DNA of 64,000 bases from Sphingobacterium allocomposti. Its GTDB lineage: Bacteria; Bacteroidota; Bacteroidia; Sphingobacteriales; Sphingobacteriaceae. The notes below the pieces were generated by a model. The model saw only the letters and a list, made by a program, of their open reading frames with translations. It had not been told where the DNA came from and did no database searches. Shown one piece after another: positions 1 to 8,595 of this stretch. The stretch spans positions 1 to 64,000 of the forward strand of contig NZ_VNHX01000012.1 in NCBI RefSeq assembly GCF_008124885.1. Reading direction: 5' to 3'. How positions within the stretch are numbered: position 1 is the stretch's first letter; every line of letters begins with the position of its first letter. The position numbers were made by a program, and so were the translations under genes.

Positions 1-91
1 TAAAATTGAAATCCGTTTAATCGAAAAACCGCTGTAACTAACTATATTTCAAATATTTCAAAGAGAAATTTTAGATTTTAATGGGACAGCA

Positions 92-1441
92 ATGAAATGG
101 TTTATCTTTTTGCTTGGGTTGAGCATCTCTAACTCAGGCCTTTGTCAAGGCATATTCCATCTCAAAACAGACAAACCGCTGTCTATGAAGTTCGAGGTGG
201 TAAACAATGTCGTGTTGGTGCCTGTTAAAATAAATGGCATTTCTTTTTCCTTCCTGCTGGACACCGGCGTCAAGGAGACTATCCTATTTGCTCACGCTGA
301 CGACTCGCTGTACCTACACAACCAGAATAAAATGCGGTTCCATGGCATCGGCATAGAAGAGGGGATTGACGGCATCTTATCCACCGGGAATCTAGTAGAC
401 GTAGGTGATATAGCGGTAGACTCCCTTCATTGGATCTACGTTGTGCAGGCAGCAGCACTGGACATATCCAGCGATATCGGTGTGGCAATTAATGGTATCC
501 TGGGGTCGAAGTTTTTCAAAAGCTTTGCGGTGAAGTTCGACTATCCCAAACGCCGTCTGACACTATACCCTCCGGGCTATGACTACGACGATGTGATCAA
601 GAAATATAAAGCTGCTCCTTTGGAGTTGGAAAACGACCGCCCCTATATTCAGGCAGATATGCGTAGCGGCGATCTTTGGATAAGCGGTAAAATGTTGGTC
701 GACCTCGGTAATACGGACCCGCTGATGTTATTTCCGTTTCTACTGCCGGGATTCTCGGTTAAGTCTCCATTCGTCGAGGAGTACATTGGGCGGGGGTTCA
801 ACGGCGCTATCCACGGTAAAAGAAATAGAATAAAAAGTGTGATGCTCCAAGATTTCACATTAAATTACCCCATCGTTGCTTACCCCGACTCTAACGCCGT
901 TTTTATGAGTAAGCTCGCCAAAGGCCGGATCGGTTCCATTGGCAGCCAGCTGCTCCAACGTTTTCACTTGTTGATTGACTATCATCGGGAGACACTGTAT
1001 CTAAAGAAAAACCGGAACTTCGCTAAGCCATTTCTGCTGAACATGGCGGGAATAGACATCAAACACGATGGGATGGTATGGTCGAAAGAGGCTGTTACGG
1101 CTCCGCCGAAACAGGACAAAAATGACCCTCTGCTTGGCGGCACGGATCGGGGCGTCACCATCAACCTGTCAAACCACGGCCTGCAATACAGCTTTGTCCT
1201 CCGTCCTGTGTACAGAGTTGTCGGCGTGCGTCAGAATTCTCCCGCCGAGAAGGCAGGCGTAGCGGTAGGGGACGAGCTGCTCAGAATAAACGGCACCGCT
1301 GCGGGCAAGCTATCGTTGTCAAAGATTATGTCTAAGCTACAGTCGCATCCCGGCGACATCCTTCGCCTGACATTACAGCGGGGCGACAACGTTTACCAGA
1401 CGAGGTTTCAGCTGGTCGACCCAATTCCATACGCGCAATAG
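92..1441 (+). CDS. Retropepsin-like aspartyl protease with C-terminal PDZ domain
   Basis: A 449-residue secreted or periplasmic protein. The first ~20 residues form a signal peptide ending near a CQG. The first aspartyl-protease half carries the active-site motif LLDTG at D57-T58-G59, and a second retropepsin-like segment follows with VDLGN near residue 203. The last ~80 residues form a PDZ domain, recognisable from RVVGVRQNSPAEKAGVAVGD followed by ILRLTLQRG. Proteins with this layout are common in Bacteroidota and are annotated as aspartyl proteases, but their substrates are mostly unknown. The ATG lies after a short purine-containing stretch (GGGACAGCA). The gene converges with clpB and seems to be transcribed alone. 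Confidence 0.85.
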   Translation: MKWFIFLLGLSISNSGLCQGIFHLKTDKPLSMKFEVVNNVVLVPVKINGISFSFLLDTGVKETILFAHADDSLYLHNQNKMRFHGIGIEEGIDGILSTGNLVDVGDIAVDSLHWIYVVQAAALDISSDIGVAINGILGSKFFKSFAVKFDYPKRRLTLYPPGYDYDDVIKKYKAAPLELENDRPYIQADMRSGDLWISGKMLVDLGNTDPLMLFPFLLPGFSVKSPFVEEYIGRGFNGAIHGKRNRIKSVMLQDFTLNYPIVAYPDSNAVFMSKLAKGRIGSIGSQLLQRFHLLIDYHRETLYLKKNRNFAKPFLLNMAGIDIKHDGMVWSKEAVTAPPKQDKNDPLLGGTDRGVTINLSNHGLQYSFVLRPVYRVVGVRQNSPAEKAGVAVGDELLRINGTAAGKLSLSKIMSKLQSHPGDILRLTLQRGDNVYQTRFQLVDPIPYAQ

Positions 1442-1453
1442 TGCTTTGAACAA

Positions 1454-1504
1454 TAAAAAAGATGCAGTCTCTTATGCAGTGACCGAAGCATATGAGACTG
1501 CATC
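1454..1504 (-). terminator. Intrinsic terminator of clpB
   Basis: An 11-bp perfect stem (GATGCAGTCTC at 1461-1471 and GAGACTGCATC at 1494-1504), extended by further pairs, is followed on the minus strand by TTTTTTATTG. The T-run is only on that strand, so it serves clpB, whose stop codon lies just upstream; the convergent protease gene may share the hairpin. Confidence 0.8.
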
Positions 1505-1514
1505 TGCTATTTAA

Positions 1515-4121
1515 TTATTCCTGATTCTCCGTCCTGTTAAGGAAAACGAACTGCCCATCGAACACGTCAAGCTGTATAACGGAGTCTTTTGACACTTTCC
1601 CTGCGAGTATCTCCTTGGAAAGTTCGTTTAGAATACGCTTTTGAATCACCCGTTTCAGGGGCCGTGCGCCGTACACAGGGTCGTAGCCCAACTGTCCCAG
1701 CCAATCGAGGGCATCCTCGCTGGCAGAAAGAGATATGTTCTGCTCGGAAAGCTGCCGTTGCACGCGCTGGAACTGCATACGCACGATATCTCCGATCTCA
1801 TCCCTGCTAAGCGGCGTAAACATAATGACTTCGTCGATACGGTTCAGGAACTCCGGTCTAATAGATTTCTGCAGGAGTTCAAAGACCTCATCTTTTGTTT
1901 TTGCGATCACTTCATCTTTATTCATATCGTCTAACCGGGAAAAGTTTTCCTGGATGATATGTGATCCGGTGTTAGATGTCATGATAATGATCGTATTTTT
2001 AAAGTTCACTACTCTACCTTTGTTATCGGTAAGATGCCCGTCATCCAACACCTGCAATAAGATGTTAAAAACGTCGGGATGCGCCTTTTCGATTTCATCT
2101 AAAAGCACCACGGAATAGGGTCTGCGGCGCACCGCTTCGGTAAGCTGTCCACCTTCATCATAACCCACGTATCCCGGAGGCGCACCGATAAGTCTCGATA
2201 CCGCGTGGCGCTCCTGGTACTCGGACATGTCTATCCGCACCATTGCCTGTTCATCGTCAAAGAGGAATTCGGCGAGAGCTTTTGCTAACTCTGTCTTACC
2301 AACTCCCGTCGTGCCGAGAAAGATGAACGATCCTATAGGGCGCTTTGCATCACTTAGTCCAGCGCGGGAACGGCGTATAGCATCGGAAATAGCTTCAATA
2401 GCTTCTTCTTGTCCGGCGACCCTCTTATGCAGTTCTTCTTCGAGATGCAGCAGTTTCTCCCGTTCTGATTGAACCATCTTGCTCACCGGAATACCGGTCC
2501 AGCGGGATACTACGTCGGCAATGTCTTCGGACGTAACTTCCTCTTTTAGCATCCTATTATCCTGTTGCTTCTCGGCCAGCTCTGCTTTCAGCCGTTCGAC
2601 TTTATCCTGCGCTTCTTTGATCTTGCCGTAACGAAGCTCCGCCACCTTTCCGTAATCTCCGGCGCGCTCCGCCTGATCAGCTTCCAACTTATAGTCTTCA
2701 ATATGCTGGATTTCCTGATTCACTTCGTCCACAAGGCTCTTCTCAGACTGCCATGCAGCTTTCAGGGAGTCCCGTTCGCTGGACAGGTTGGCGATGGTCT
2801 CCGATAACTCAGCCACTTTTCTGTCGTCGTTTTCACGTTTGATCGCTTCCCGCTCTATTTCCAGCTGCATGATACGGCGTTCCAATTCATCAACGGCTTC
2901 CGGAACCGAATCCATCTCCAGCCGCAACTTCGATGCTGCCTCATCAATCAGGTCGATAGCCTTGTCAGGCAAGAAGCGGTCGGTAATATAACGCTGTGAT
3001 AGCTCGACCGCTGCAATAATAGACTCGTCCAAAATACGTACCTTATGATGTGTTTCGTAACGTTCCTTTAAGCCGCGCAGGATTGAAATGGCATCCTGTG
3101 TATCGGGCTCATCCACCATCACCTTTTGGAAGCGGCGTTCAAGGGCCTTGTCTTTTTCGAAATATTTCTGATACTCATTTAAAGTCGTCGCTCCGATGGC
3201 GCGAAGCTCACCCCGGGCGAGCGCCGGCTTAAGAATGTTGGCGGCATCCATGGCACCTTCACCTCCGCCGGCACCAACCAGCGTATGGATTTCGTCAATA
3301 AATAAGATGATCTCACCACTGCTATCCGAAACCTCCTTAACTACCGCCTTCAAACGCTCCTCAAACTCGCCTTTATATTTGGCACCGGCTATCAGTGCAC
3401 CCATATCCAGTGAATACACCACCTTTGTTTTCAGATTTTCCGGGGCGTCTCCTTTGATGATACGGTACGCAATTCCCTCGGCGATAGCTGTCTTTCCTAC
3501 TCCGGGCTCACCAACGAGAATAGGATTGTTCTTCGTACGCCGCGAGAGTATCTGCATGACGCGTCGTATTTCTTCATCGCGGCCGATCACCGGATCCAGC
3601 TTGCCCGACGACGCATAATCGTTCAGGTTACGTGCATATTTTCCGAGCGCATTGTAGGTTGCCTCGGCATTTTGATCGGTGACGCGGTTGTTACCCCGAA
3701 GCTCTTTAATAGCGAGCTTGAGGTCCTTGTCATTTACACCCTGGTCTTTTAACAGTGACGCTGTTTTATCACTGGCTGAGAGCAGACCGAGCAACAAGTG
3801 CTCAATCGAGACAAACTCGTCGTTAAACTCTTTTAGGTAAGACTGCGCTTTCTGTAAGACCGCCGCGGTGGCATTACCGATATAGATATTGCTCCCGCTG
3901 ACCTTCGGAAGAGATGCTATGTGTTTGTCTACTTCCGCCGAGAGATACCCCACGTTTACGTTTAACTTTTTAAGCAAGTGGGCTACGACGTTCTCATCGA
4001 CCGTCAACAGGGCCTTCAAAAGATGCGCTGGCTCAATCGCCTGGTGCTGGTTTCCCAACGCAATTTCAGAAGCCTTTTGTATGGCCTCCTGTGCTTTGAT
4101 TGTATAGTTGTTAAAATTCAT
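1515..4121 (-). CDS. clpB: ATP-dependent chaperone ClpB
   Basis: A full-length (868-residue) Hsp100 disaggregase that works with DnaK/DnaJ/GrpE to solubilise aggregated protein in the cytoplasm. Visible domains in order: N-terminal Clp repeats (~1-145), first AAA+ module with Walker A GEPGVGKT near 204, a long coiled-coil middle domain (~400-530) that distinguishes ClpB from ClpA/ClpC, second AAA+ module with Walker A GTTGVGKT near 607, and the C-terminal D2 small domain. The ClpP-docking loop of ClpA/X was not seen. It is monocistronic with its own terminator. dnaJ and grpE lie 32 kb away on the same strand. No CIRCE-like operator was seen upstream. Confidence 0.97.
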   Translation of the reverse strand: MNFNNYTIKAQEAIQKASEIALGNQHQAIEPAHLLKALLTVDENVVAHLLKKLNVNVGYLSAEVDKHIASLPKVSGSNIYIGNATAAVLQKAQSYLKEFNDEFVSIEHLLLGLLSASDKTASLLKDQGVNDKDLKLAIKELRGNNRVTDQNAEATYNALGKYARNLNDYASSGKLDPVIGRDEEIRRVMQILSRRTKNNPILVGEPGVGKTAIAEGIAYRIIKGDAPENLKTKVVYSLDMGALIAGAKYKGEFEERLKAVVKEVSDSSGEIILFIDEIHTLVGAGGGEGAMDAANILKPALARGELRAIGATTLNEYQKYFEKDKALERRFQKVMVDEPDTQDAISILRGLKERYETHHKVRILDESIIAAVELSQRYITDRFLPDKAIDLIDEAASKLRLEMDSVPEAVDELERRIMQLEIEREAIKRENDDRKVAELSETIANLSSERDSLKAAWQSEKSLVDEVNQEIQHIEDYKLEADQAERAGDYGKVAELRYGKIKEAQDKVERLKAELAEKQQDNRMLKEEVTSEDIADVVSRWTGIPVSKMVQSEREKLLHLEEELHKRVAGQEEAIEAISDAIRRSRAGLSDAKRPIGSFIFLGTTGVGKTELAKALAEFLFDDEQAMVRIDMSEYQERHAVSRLIGAPPGYVGYDEGGQLTEAVRRRPYSVVLLDEIEKAHPDVFNILLQVLDDGHLTDNKGRVVNFKNTIIIMTSNTGSHIIQENFSRLDDMNKDEVIAKTKDEVFELLQKSIRPEFLNRIDEVIMFTPLSRDEIGDIVRMQFQRVQRQLSEQNISLSASEDALDWLGQLGYDPVYGARPLKRVIQKRILNELSKEILAGKVSKDSVIQLDVFDGQFVFLNRTENQE

Positions 4122-4334
4122 TGTAAATATCTTTATATTAATGTATTAATATGATGTCCAATATGTTCTGATTCGTTACTTCGATAACAATTTAAATGCC
4201 TTTTTGATTTACTGGGCAGTTTCGGAAATTTTGGCATCTGCACTTTGCTGATAAACGACAAAATAGCAGTTATCGCTCTTTTTTACTGATTTTCAGGCAG
4301 ATTTTAAAGGCAGCCGTATTTTCTGAATATTTTA

Positions 4335-4366
4335 TTTGCAAATTAAGTTGTTGCTTGCGATATTTG
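4335..4366 (+). promoter_or_regulatory. Possible promoter of tRNA-Thr
   Basis: TTTG (4335-4338) and GATATTTG (4359-4366) are separated by 20 bp, close to the Bacteroidota consensus TTTG-N19-TAnnTTTG with one mismatch in the -7 box. The tRNA begins 36 bp downstream. The rest of 4122-4402, the gap between the divergent clpB and the tRNA, is A/T-rich and shows no other feature. Confidence 0.35.
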
Positions 4367-4402
4367 CATCACAGAAAAAGAATCAGGTTATCTGTACATA
4401 AA

Positions 4403-4475
<73 letters not shown>

Positions 4476-4483
4476 CAAATTTG

Positions 4484-4510
4484 AAAAGCGGCTAAAAAAG
4501 CCGCTTTTTT
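4484..4510 (+). terminator. Terminator after tRNA-Thr
   Basis: AAAAGCGGCT and AGCCGCTTTT form a perfect stem around a short A-rich loop, ending in TTTTTT. It starts 9 nt after the tRNA, so the tRNA is probably a single-gene transcript. Confidence 0.85.
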
Positions 4511-4592
4511 CATAATCTATTTTTTGCTAAGAGGCGTTGCGGAACATCCGCCGTTCGGAGCTTCGATTTGTAAAGGGCCCAGCAACCCCTGG

Positions 4593-4662
4593 CTTCTAAC
4601 TTCTCATTTCTCATTTCTCACTTCTGATTTCTCACTTCTGATTTCTCACTTCTAACTTCTAA
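4593..4662 (+). repeat. Ten-unit heptamer tandem repeat (YTTCTNA)
   Basis: Ten consecutive 7-bp units, all matching YTTCTNA (CTTCTAA, CTTCTCA, TTTCTCA, CTTCTGA variants), without interruption. It lies in a gene-free stretch (4476-4935) that also contains a palindrome pair and the terminator of a small gene. No coding function is evident. Similar TTCTCA-type heptad arrays are familiar from intergenic DNA of this phylum (recollection, not checked here). Confidence 0.85.
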
Positions 4663-4785
4663 CATCCAAGGGATCATCCGATTATTAACACAATAATAAA
4701 TGAAATACAAAGAAATACAGCATTTTTTTGACCAGCAGAGACCTCAAACAAACTGACCAAGGACATTTAAGCAACTCAAAGTTTG

Positions 4786-4849
4786 GTTTTGTAAAATGAC
4801 CGTGGTCATTTTACAAAACGAACGTTCCATTTTTTATTTGACCACGGTC
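4786..4849. repeat. 16-bp perfect inverted repeat plus a second copy of its core
   Basis: GTTTTGTAAAATGACC (4786-4801) and its exact reverse complement (4804-4819) flank a 2-bp centre. The core decamer GACCGTGGTC (4798-4807) recurs inverted as GACCACGGTC at 4840-4849, again followed by ATTTT. A weaker relative (GACCAAGGACATTT) starts at 4755. This could be a cruciform-forming site, an operator, or the remains of an extragenic palindrome. No T-run follows, so it is not a usual terminator. Confidence 0.7.
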
Positions 4850-4869
4850 ATTTTGGGGCATATAGGCAC

Positions 4870-4899
4870 AAAAAAAAACCGGCATCTTCCGATGCCGGC
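4870..4899 (-). terminator. Terminator of the 37-codon gene
   Basis: On the minus strand the stem CCGGCATC/GATGCCGG with a 4-nt loop is followed by a run of about nine T (the A-run at 4870-4878). It lies 37 bp past the stop codon of the small gene at 4936-5049 and has no other obvious client. Confidence 0.85.
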
Positions 4900-4935
4900 C
4901 CAATGGATTAATCCATCGAAGGACGGTCACACGTT

Positions 4936-5049
4936 TCAAAAAGAAGATTCGCCGTTCTCTTCGGGATAAACGCCAGCCAGCAGAGGACCATAACGCCCGT
5001 CGGCGCTGTCAGATGGATTTCCAATCTTCTTAATGGATATATTCTTCAT
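4936..5049 (-). CDS. Small unrecognised peptide gene (37 codons)
   Basis: This reading frame encodes a 37-residue peptide starting MKNISIKKIG and ending EENGESSF. The N-terminal third is basic and leader-like. The middle is rich in G, P, S and D (GNPSDSADG). Two similar tyrosine-containing segments, RYGPLLAG and VYPEENG, follow. There is no cysteine, no hydrophobic membrane segment and no signal peptide. Support for a real gene: an A-rich tract (AGAAAAAAA) directly before ATG, a TATAAT-like and TATTTTAG sequence just upstream, a strong terminator 37 bp after the stop, and an upstream 10-bp repeat array. It may be a peptide-product precursor, a signalling peptide or an unrelated small protein. 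No modification enzyme lies nearby. I do not recognise the family. Confidence 0.55.
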   Translation of the reverse strand: MKNISIKKIGNPSDSADGRYGPLLAGVYPEENGESSF

Positions 5050-5203
5050 TTTTTTTCTAAAATATTATAGTTAAACATGCAGTTACGGACATCATTTCAC
5101 TTCCTAACGACGAGTTCTTTTCGTAAACGTTTTCCAACTCCTTGTATGCCTGTCTGTCTCCTACCCGCGATACGGACGAAGATACGATGTCCTTTGAAAG
5201 TGT

Positions 5204-5250
5204 ATGTCCAAAATGTCCTCAAATGTCCTCAAATGTCCTCAAATGTCCAA
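5204..5250. repeat. 10-bp tandem repeat array (AAATGTCCTC)
   Basis: Three perfect AAATGTCCTC units (5211-5240) are followed by AAATGTCCAA (5241-5250) and preceded by the related TGTATGTCCA. The 10-bp period keeps each TGTCC on the same face of the helix. Further ATGTCC-type hexamers occur at 5187-5192 and 5264-5269. The array lies 155 bp upstream of the 37-codon gene and downstream of the 78-residue gene, so it may be an operator array for the former. Confidence 0.75.
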
Positions 5251-5292
5251 AATTGGTATACATGTCCGTCAATGCTGAGGCGAACATGGGAT

Positions 5293-5529
5293 CTACTTAA
5301 GCAGCATCGCTTCTTTATGGTGTAGCAGCTGTTGCACAGTAGGGGATGTGTTCCGCAGAAAAGTTTCGTGATGCGGACTGGGCAACATGATCTTGTAGCT
5401 GCGCCCCGCTATCTCAATAAAGAATAGCGCGCCATGTTCGCGCCCCAGCTCATCGATAAGAAGCGTGTATTTTTCAGCAGGAGCCGAGAGCAATTTATGC
5501 TCCTTTAATAATTTTAATAGCCTTTCCAT
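5293..5529 (-). CDS. Hypothetical protein, 78 residues, co-transcribed with usp
   Basis: A small soluble protein with a charged, leucine-rich N-terminus (MERLLKLLKEHKLL) and a predicted beta section (YTLLIDELGREHGALFFIEIAGRSYKIML). No domain is recognised. Its ATG starts 2 bp after the stop codon of the universal stress protein gene, so the two are almost certainly in one transcript and may act in the same stress response (inference). No terminator was seen directly after it. Confidence 0.6.
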   Translation of the reverse strand: MERLLKLLKEHKLLSAPAEKYTLLIDELGREHGALFFIEIAGRSYKIMLPSPHHETFLRNTSPTVQQLLHHKEAMLLK

Positions 5530-5531
5530 AC

Positions 5532-6392
5532 TTAAAACGTTCCCGGATCTTCTCCTTCCTGAAGCACTAAGGTAGCTGTATTCGTGTGTGTACGCAGGCG
5601 ATTGCTGATACTCGATTTGAAAAGGCTCTCGAGGAAAGTCTTATTGCGTTTTACGACGCAGAGTAAATCCACCCGGTGTGTGTTAATGTAATTATTGAGT
5701 GTATTTTCAATAGATTGATCGAAGTCAAGAAAGACAAACTCCAGTCTCTCATCGCTGAATCGCTTCTGCCACCGGTCGGCCATGGCTATAATCTCAATGT
5801 TTTTATCCTTATGAACATGCACGCACTTCACCTTTACACCGAATTTTATCGCAATAGCTATTATTTCCGTTAATGCGGACTCATCCCGCTCACGGAACAA
5901 TGTGGTAAATAGTATTTCTTTAATACCCTGATATTTAGCCTCCTTCGGAACAGAAAGAACGGGAATTTTAACACCGCGGATAACTCCCAGTGTATTAGAA
6001 CCAAAAATCTTATCCATAATACCTTCGGCCCGATTTGTCCCCATAACGACCAGGCTTATTTTCTCCTTTTCGATGATGCGCTGCACATTTACCACGACAG
6101 ACCCTTCCTCAAAGAGAAACGTAATCGGAACGTCAGACCGGTCTTGCTCCTGCGCGATCTGTCGCAAAGAAGCGGTGTGTTTTTTAAAATGCTCAAATTG
6201 GTGCAGTTCATAATTTTCGTAAACTTCCGGAACAAGTTCCGGTTGTCCGGCATGCGTGGACGATAGAACGGGCTGCATATAGGTGTTCAGCACATATAGT
6301 TCTGCATCCATTTCTTTAGCCAGGTGCAGCGCATAAACAAATGCATTGTCTGCCGCCGCCGAGAAATCCGTTGGAAATAATATCTTTCTCAT
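5532..6392 (-). CDS. Universal stress protein with two tandem UspA domains
   Basis: A 286-residue cytoplasmic protein made of two UspA domains (about 1-145 and 155-280), the usual Bacteroidota arrangement. Domain 1 starts MRKILFPTDFSAAADNAFVYA and carries the nucleotide-binding-type end GTNRAEGIMDKIFGSN. This departs from the G-x2-G-x9-G rule at the second glycine, so ATP binding is uncertain. Domain 2 is more divergent and ends with a TATLVLQEG-type strand. Such proteins help survival under starvation or envelope stress, but the mechanism is unknown. A 78-residue gene follows with a 2-bp gap. Confidence 0.88.
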   Translation of the reverse strand: MRKILFPTDFSAAADNAFVYALHLAKEMDAELYVLNTYMQPVLSSTHAGQPELVPEVYENYELHQFEHFKKHTASLRQIAQEQDRSDVPITFLFEEGSVVVNVQRIIEKEKISLVVMGTNRAEGIMDKIFGSNTLGVIRGVKIPVLSVPKEAKYQGIKEILFTTLFRERDESALTEIIAIAIKFGVKVKCVHVHKDKNIEIIAMADRWQKRFSDERLEFVFLDFDQSIENTLNNYINTHRVDLLCVVKRNKTFLESLFKSSISNRLRTHTNTATLVLQEGEDPGTF

Positions 6393-6638
6393 AACCGAAA
6401 ATTAAGTTATTTAAATTTACTCATTTTCCGACGTATAAACAACCAAAATGACATAAATCATTTTTCGTACATCCGTGTAGCGTTTGTTGCAGCATGCCCG
6501 TTTTTTAATGAAAAAAAGTATATGGCGAAATTCTAGTTCTGCTGTTCTGGTATTTTGGAGATTATTTCGTTAATTGGTGTACAGAACAGACGATTATAAG
6601 TGAAGATTGTTCATAAAATCTGGAAGAGAGAGCAGCCG

Positions 6639-7211
6639 ATGACCTTACGAAGGGCCTTGGAGGACTGCGTTTTGGACAAAACAGAACGGGGAAAATCGTT
6701 TATATACAAAAAATATTATGGCTATGTTATGGCCGTTGTGCTTCGTTACATTTCATTGGAAATGGAAGCAGAAGAAGCGGTCAACGAAAGCTTCGTTAAG
6801 GTTTTCAGAAAAATCGGTACGTTCGACATGCATGCAGAAGAAGATATTCTGGAAAAAACTTTTCGATCGTGGCTCGCGCGGATTGCCGTTAACACCTCCA
6901 TTGACCTGTTAAGGGCAAAGAAGCCAACCAGCTTCTTTGAAGATACCGCCGAGGACGAACTAAAATCGCATGCGACCGTATTGGCTGACAGGTTAGATGC
7001 AGAGGATATTCTTAAGCTGCTGGAGAGAATACCCGATATCCAACGCTCCATATTCAACCTGTTTGAGATCGAGGGATATTCACACGAAGAGATCGGAGAG
7101 ATGCTTAATATACCGGAAAGTACCTCAAGAACGTACCTTACACGGGCGAAGCAACGGCTTCGGAAATTGTATTTGGAAGAGTTTAGTATTTCGCAGAACA
7201 TACTTTCTTAG
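6639..7211 (+). CDS. ECF-type RNA polymerase sigma factor
   Basis: This is a sigma-70 family factor of the extracytoplasmic-function type, about 190 residues from the ATG at 6639. That start has the purine-rich GGAAGAGAGAG about 8 nt before it; a GTG at 6600 would add 13 residues. Region 2 is seen in SFIYKKYYGYVMAVVLRYI through AEEAVNESFVKVFRKI. Region 4 is seen in IPDIQRSIFNLFEIEGYSHEEIGEMLNI followed by the helix-turn-helix PESTSRTYLTRAKQRL. The adjacent membrane-anchored gene 7224-8579 is in the usual place of an anti-sigma factor. The target regulon is not visible. Confidence 0.9.
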   Translation: MTLRRALEDCVLDKTERGKSFIYKKYYGYVMAVVLRYISLEMEAEEAVNESFVKVFRKIGTFDMHAEEDILEKTFRSWLARIAVNTSIDLLRAKKPTSFFEDTAEDELKSHATVLADRLDAEDILKLLERIPDIQRSIFNLFEIEGYSHEEIGEMLNIPESTSRTYLTRAKQRLRKLYLEEFSISQNILS

Positions 7212-7223
7212 TTGCGGACAAAC

Positions 7224-8579
7224 ATGAAAAAGGATAACACAGGAGAGCTAATTGATGTCATCAGACAAGTACTGAAGGAGGACCGGGAGCTGCCTTACAA
7301 AGAGGGGGCCTGGGAGAACTTCCGTCATAAGTATGTCCCGTCGAAGGGCAGGCGTCTTTCTCCAGTATGGCGGGCGGCAGCGGCTATGGCCGTTGTGGCA
7401 TTGGGTGCACTAACCACCTATCAGCTCGCTACAAACGATAGCCCGCGATCCACATCTCCTGGAACACAGACGGAGCATCGACTATCTTCCCACGGTCGGC
7501 CAGCTGCTCCCGACCACACCAATAGAGAAGCACTAGACGGAGCGGACGGTCCGCAGGAAGACGCTAAAACGCAGCAGTTGCTTGCGCAACGGCCGTTCGA
7601 AACGATGTCCGACCGCGAGCAGGTTAGTGAAATGAAGCGCGCGTATATACACCATGAGCTTGCTAAAATGCAGCTTGCAGAGGTGACCACGGCTATCCGG
7701 CCGGAGAGCGGGTCGCGAGCCCCCCTTATGACATCTGCCCCACCTCGCGCAACATCGATAGGGGGAGATGCGCCGGTGGCCGTGTTCCGCAACGAGTTAG
7801 GAGATCAATTTGCCCTCGCCCAGAAAGCGACACCAGATGCCGCAGGGCGGGGGGATGTGGAGCAAAATATCCGTCCGAGGAAGTTAAACCTCTCCAGAAA
7901 ACTCGAACTTGGCGCTTTCCTGAGCCCGTCTACCACCGAACGGAATTTCAACGTAGGGGGAGGGGTACTGTTCGCCTATCAACTTAACGATAAGCTGGCC
8001 CTGCGGACAGGTGCATCATTCAACCAGTACGAAGTGGGGATGTTGGCTTCCGAGGTTAATGTCGGTGGCCCGGAAATGCACACGCCGAATGCACCGGGAG
8101 GAGGAGCATCATTGATATCGAAAGATGTTCCTTATCGGGCCAACTCATTGCTGATGCCGGACTTAAACTCGGTTACGGGAAAAGTGCAGACGTTAGACAT
8201 ACCACTGGAACTACGGTATAATCTTTCAAGGCAGCTGTATGCGACCGGGGGATTATCCTATGCAGTAGTACTTTCTCAGGAGCGCCTTAACCACTATACC
8301 GAATATACGGATGCCCCCATCTACTCCAGTGCTTCCGACTCGAACGCACCGACCAACAGCCCGGTAAATACGGTGAGCACCACTGTGGCGGCTTCGGAAA
8401 ACAACGTTAATACCAACGGGTTCGGCGGGTTTGTAAACTTCTCCATCGGTCGGAAGACACAGTTAGGTAAGTCGGTAAAACTCTCCGTTGAACCTTTCGT
8501 TAAACTGCCCGTAGGCCAATTCAAAAGAGCGGACATGAACTACACCAACGGAGGAGTGAAGATCATCACCCATTTCTGA
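7224..8579 (+). CDS. Anti-sigma-like single-pass protein with outer-membrane beta-barrel-type C-terminus
   Basis: A 451-residue protein from the ATG at 7224; an in-frame TTG at 7212 is less likely. A short cytoplasmic N-terminus (~1-55) with ENFRHKYVP precedes one membrane helix (VWRAAAAMAVVALGALTTYQLA). A ~140-residue low-complexity, charged periplasmic linker follows. The C-terminal ~220 residues read like an OMP beta-barrel domain (KLELGAFLSPSTTERNFNVG to the final GGVKIITHF). It directly follows the sigma gene. An inner-membrane anchor joined to a barrel-like domain is topologically puzzling, although Bacteroidota genomes often pair ECF sigma factors with such proteins. Anti-sigma function is inferred from position only. 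Confidence 0.7.
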   Translation: MKKDNTGELIDVIRQVLKEDRELPYKEGAWENFRHKYVPSKGRRLSPVWRAAAAMAVVALGALTTYQLATNDSPRSTSPGTQTEHRLSSHGRPAAPDHTNREALDGADGPQEDAKTQQLLAQRPFETMSDREQVSEMKRAYIHHELAKMQLAEVTTAIRPESGSRAPLMTSAPPRATSIGGDAPVAVFRNELGDQFALAQKATPDAAGRGDVEQNIRPRKLNLSRKLELGAFLSPSTTERNFNVGGGVLFAYQLNDKLALRTGASFNQYEVGMLASEVNVGGPEMHTPNAPGGGASLISKDVPYRANSLLMPDLNSVTGKVQTLDIPLELRYNLSRQLYATGGLSYAVVLSQERLNHYTEYTDAPIYSSASDSNAPTNSPVNTVSTTVAASENNVNTNGFGGFVNFSIGRKTQLGKSVKLSVEPFVKLPVGQFKRADMNYTNGGVKIITHF

Positions 8580-8595
8580 CGCGACGGGCCGATTA

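Noticed and set aside
1589-2118. Plus-strand frames inside clpB
   Set aside because: They are the mirror of clpB codons and have no ribosome site or homology.
4700-4756. Short frame of 18 codons starting MKYKEIQHFF
   Set aside because: It has an A-rich upstream but ends after 18 codons beside the palindromes, with no terminator or similar feature; it may be debris or chance.
5204-5250. CRISPR-like array
   Set aside because: Units are 10 bp and directly adjacent, without spacers.
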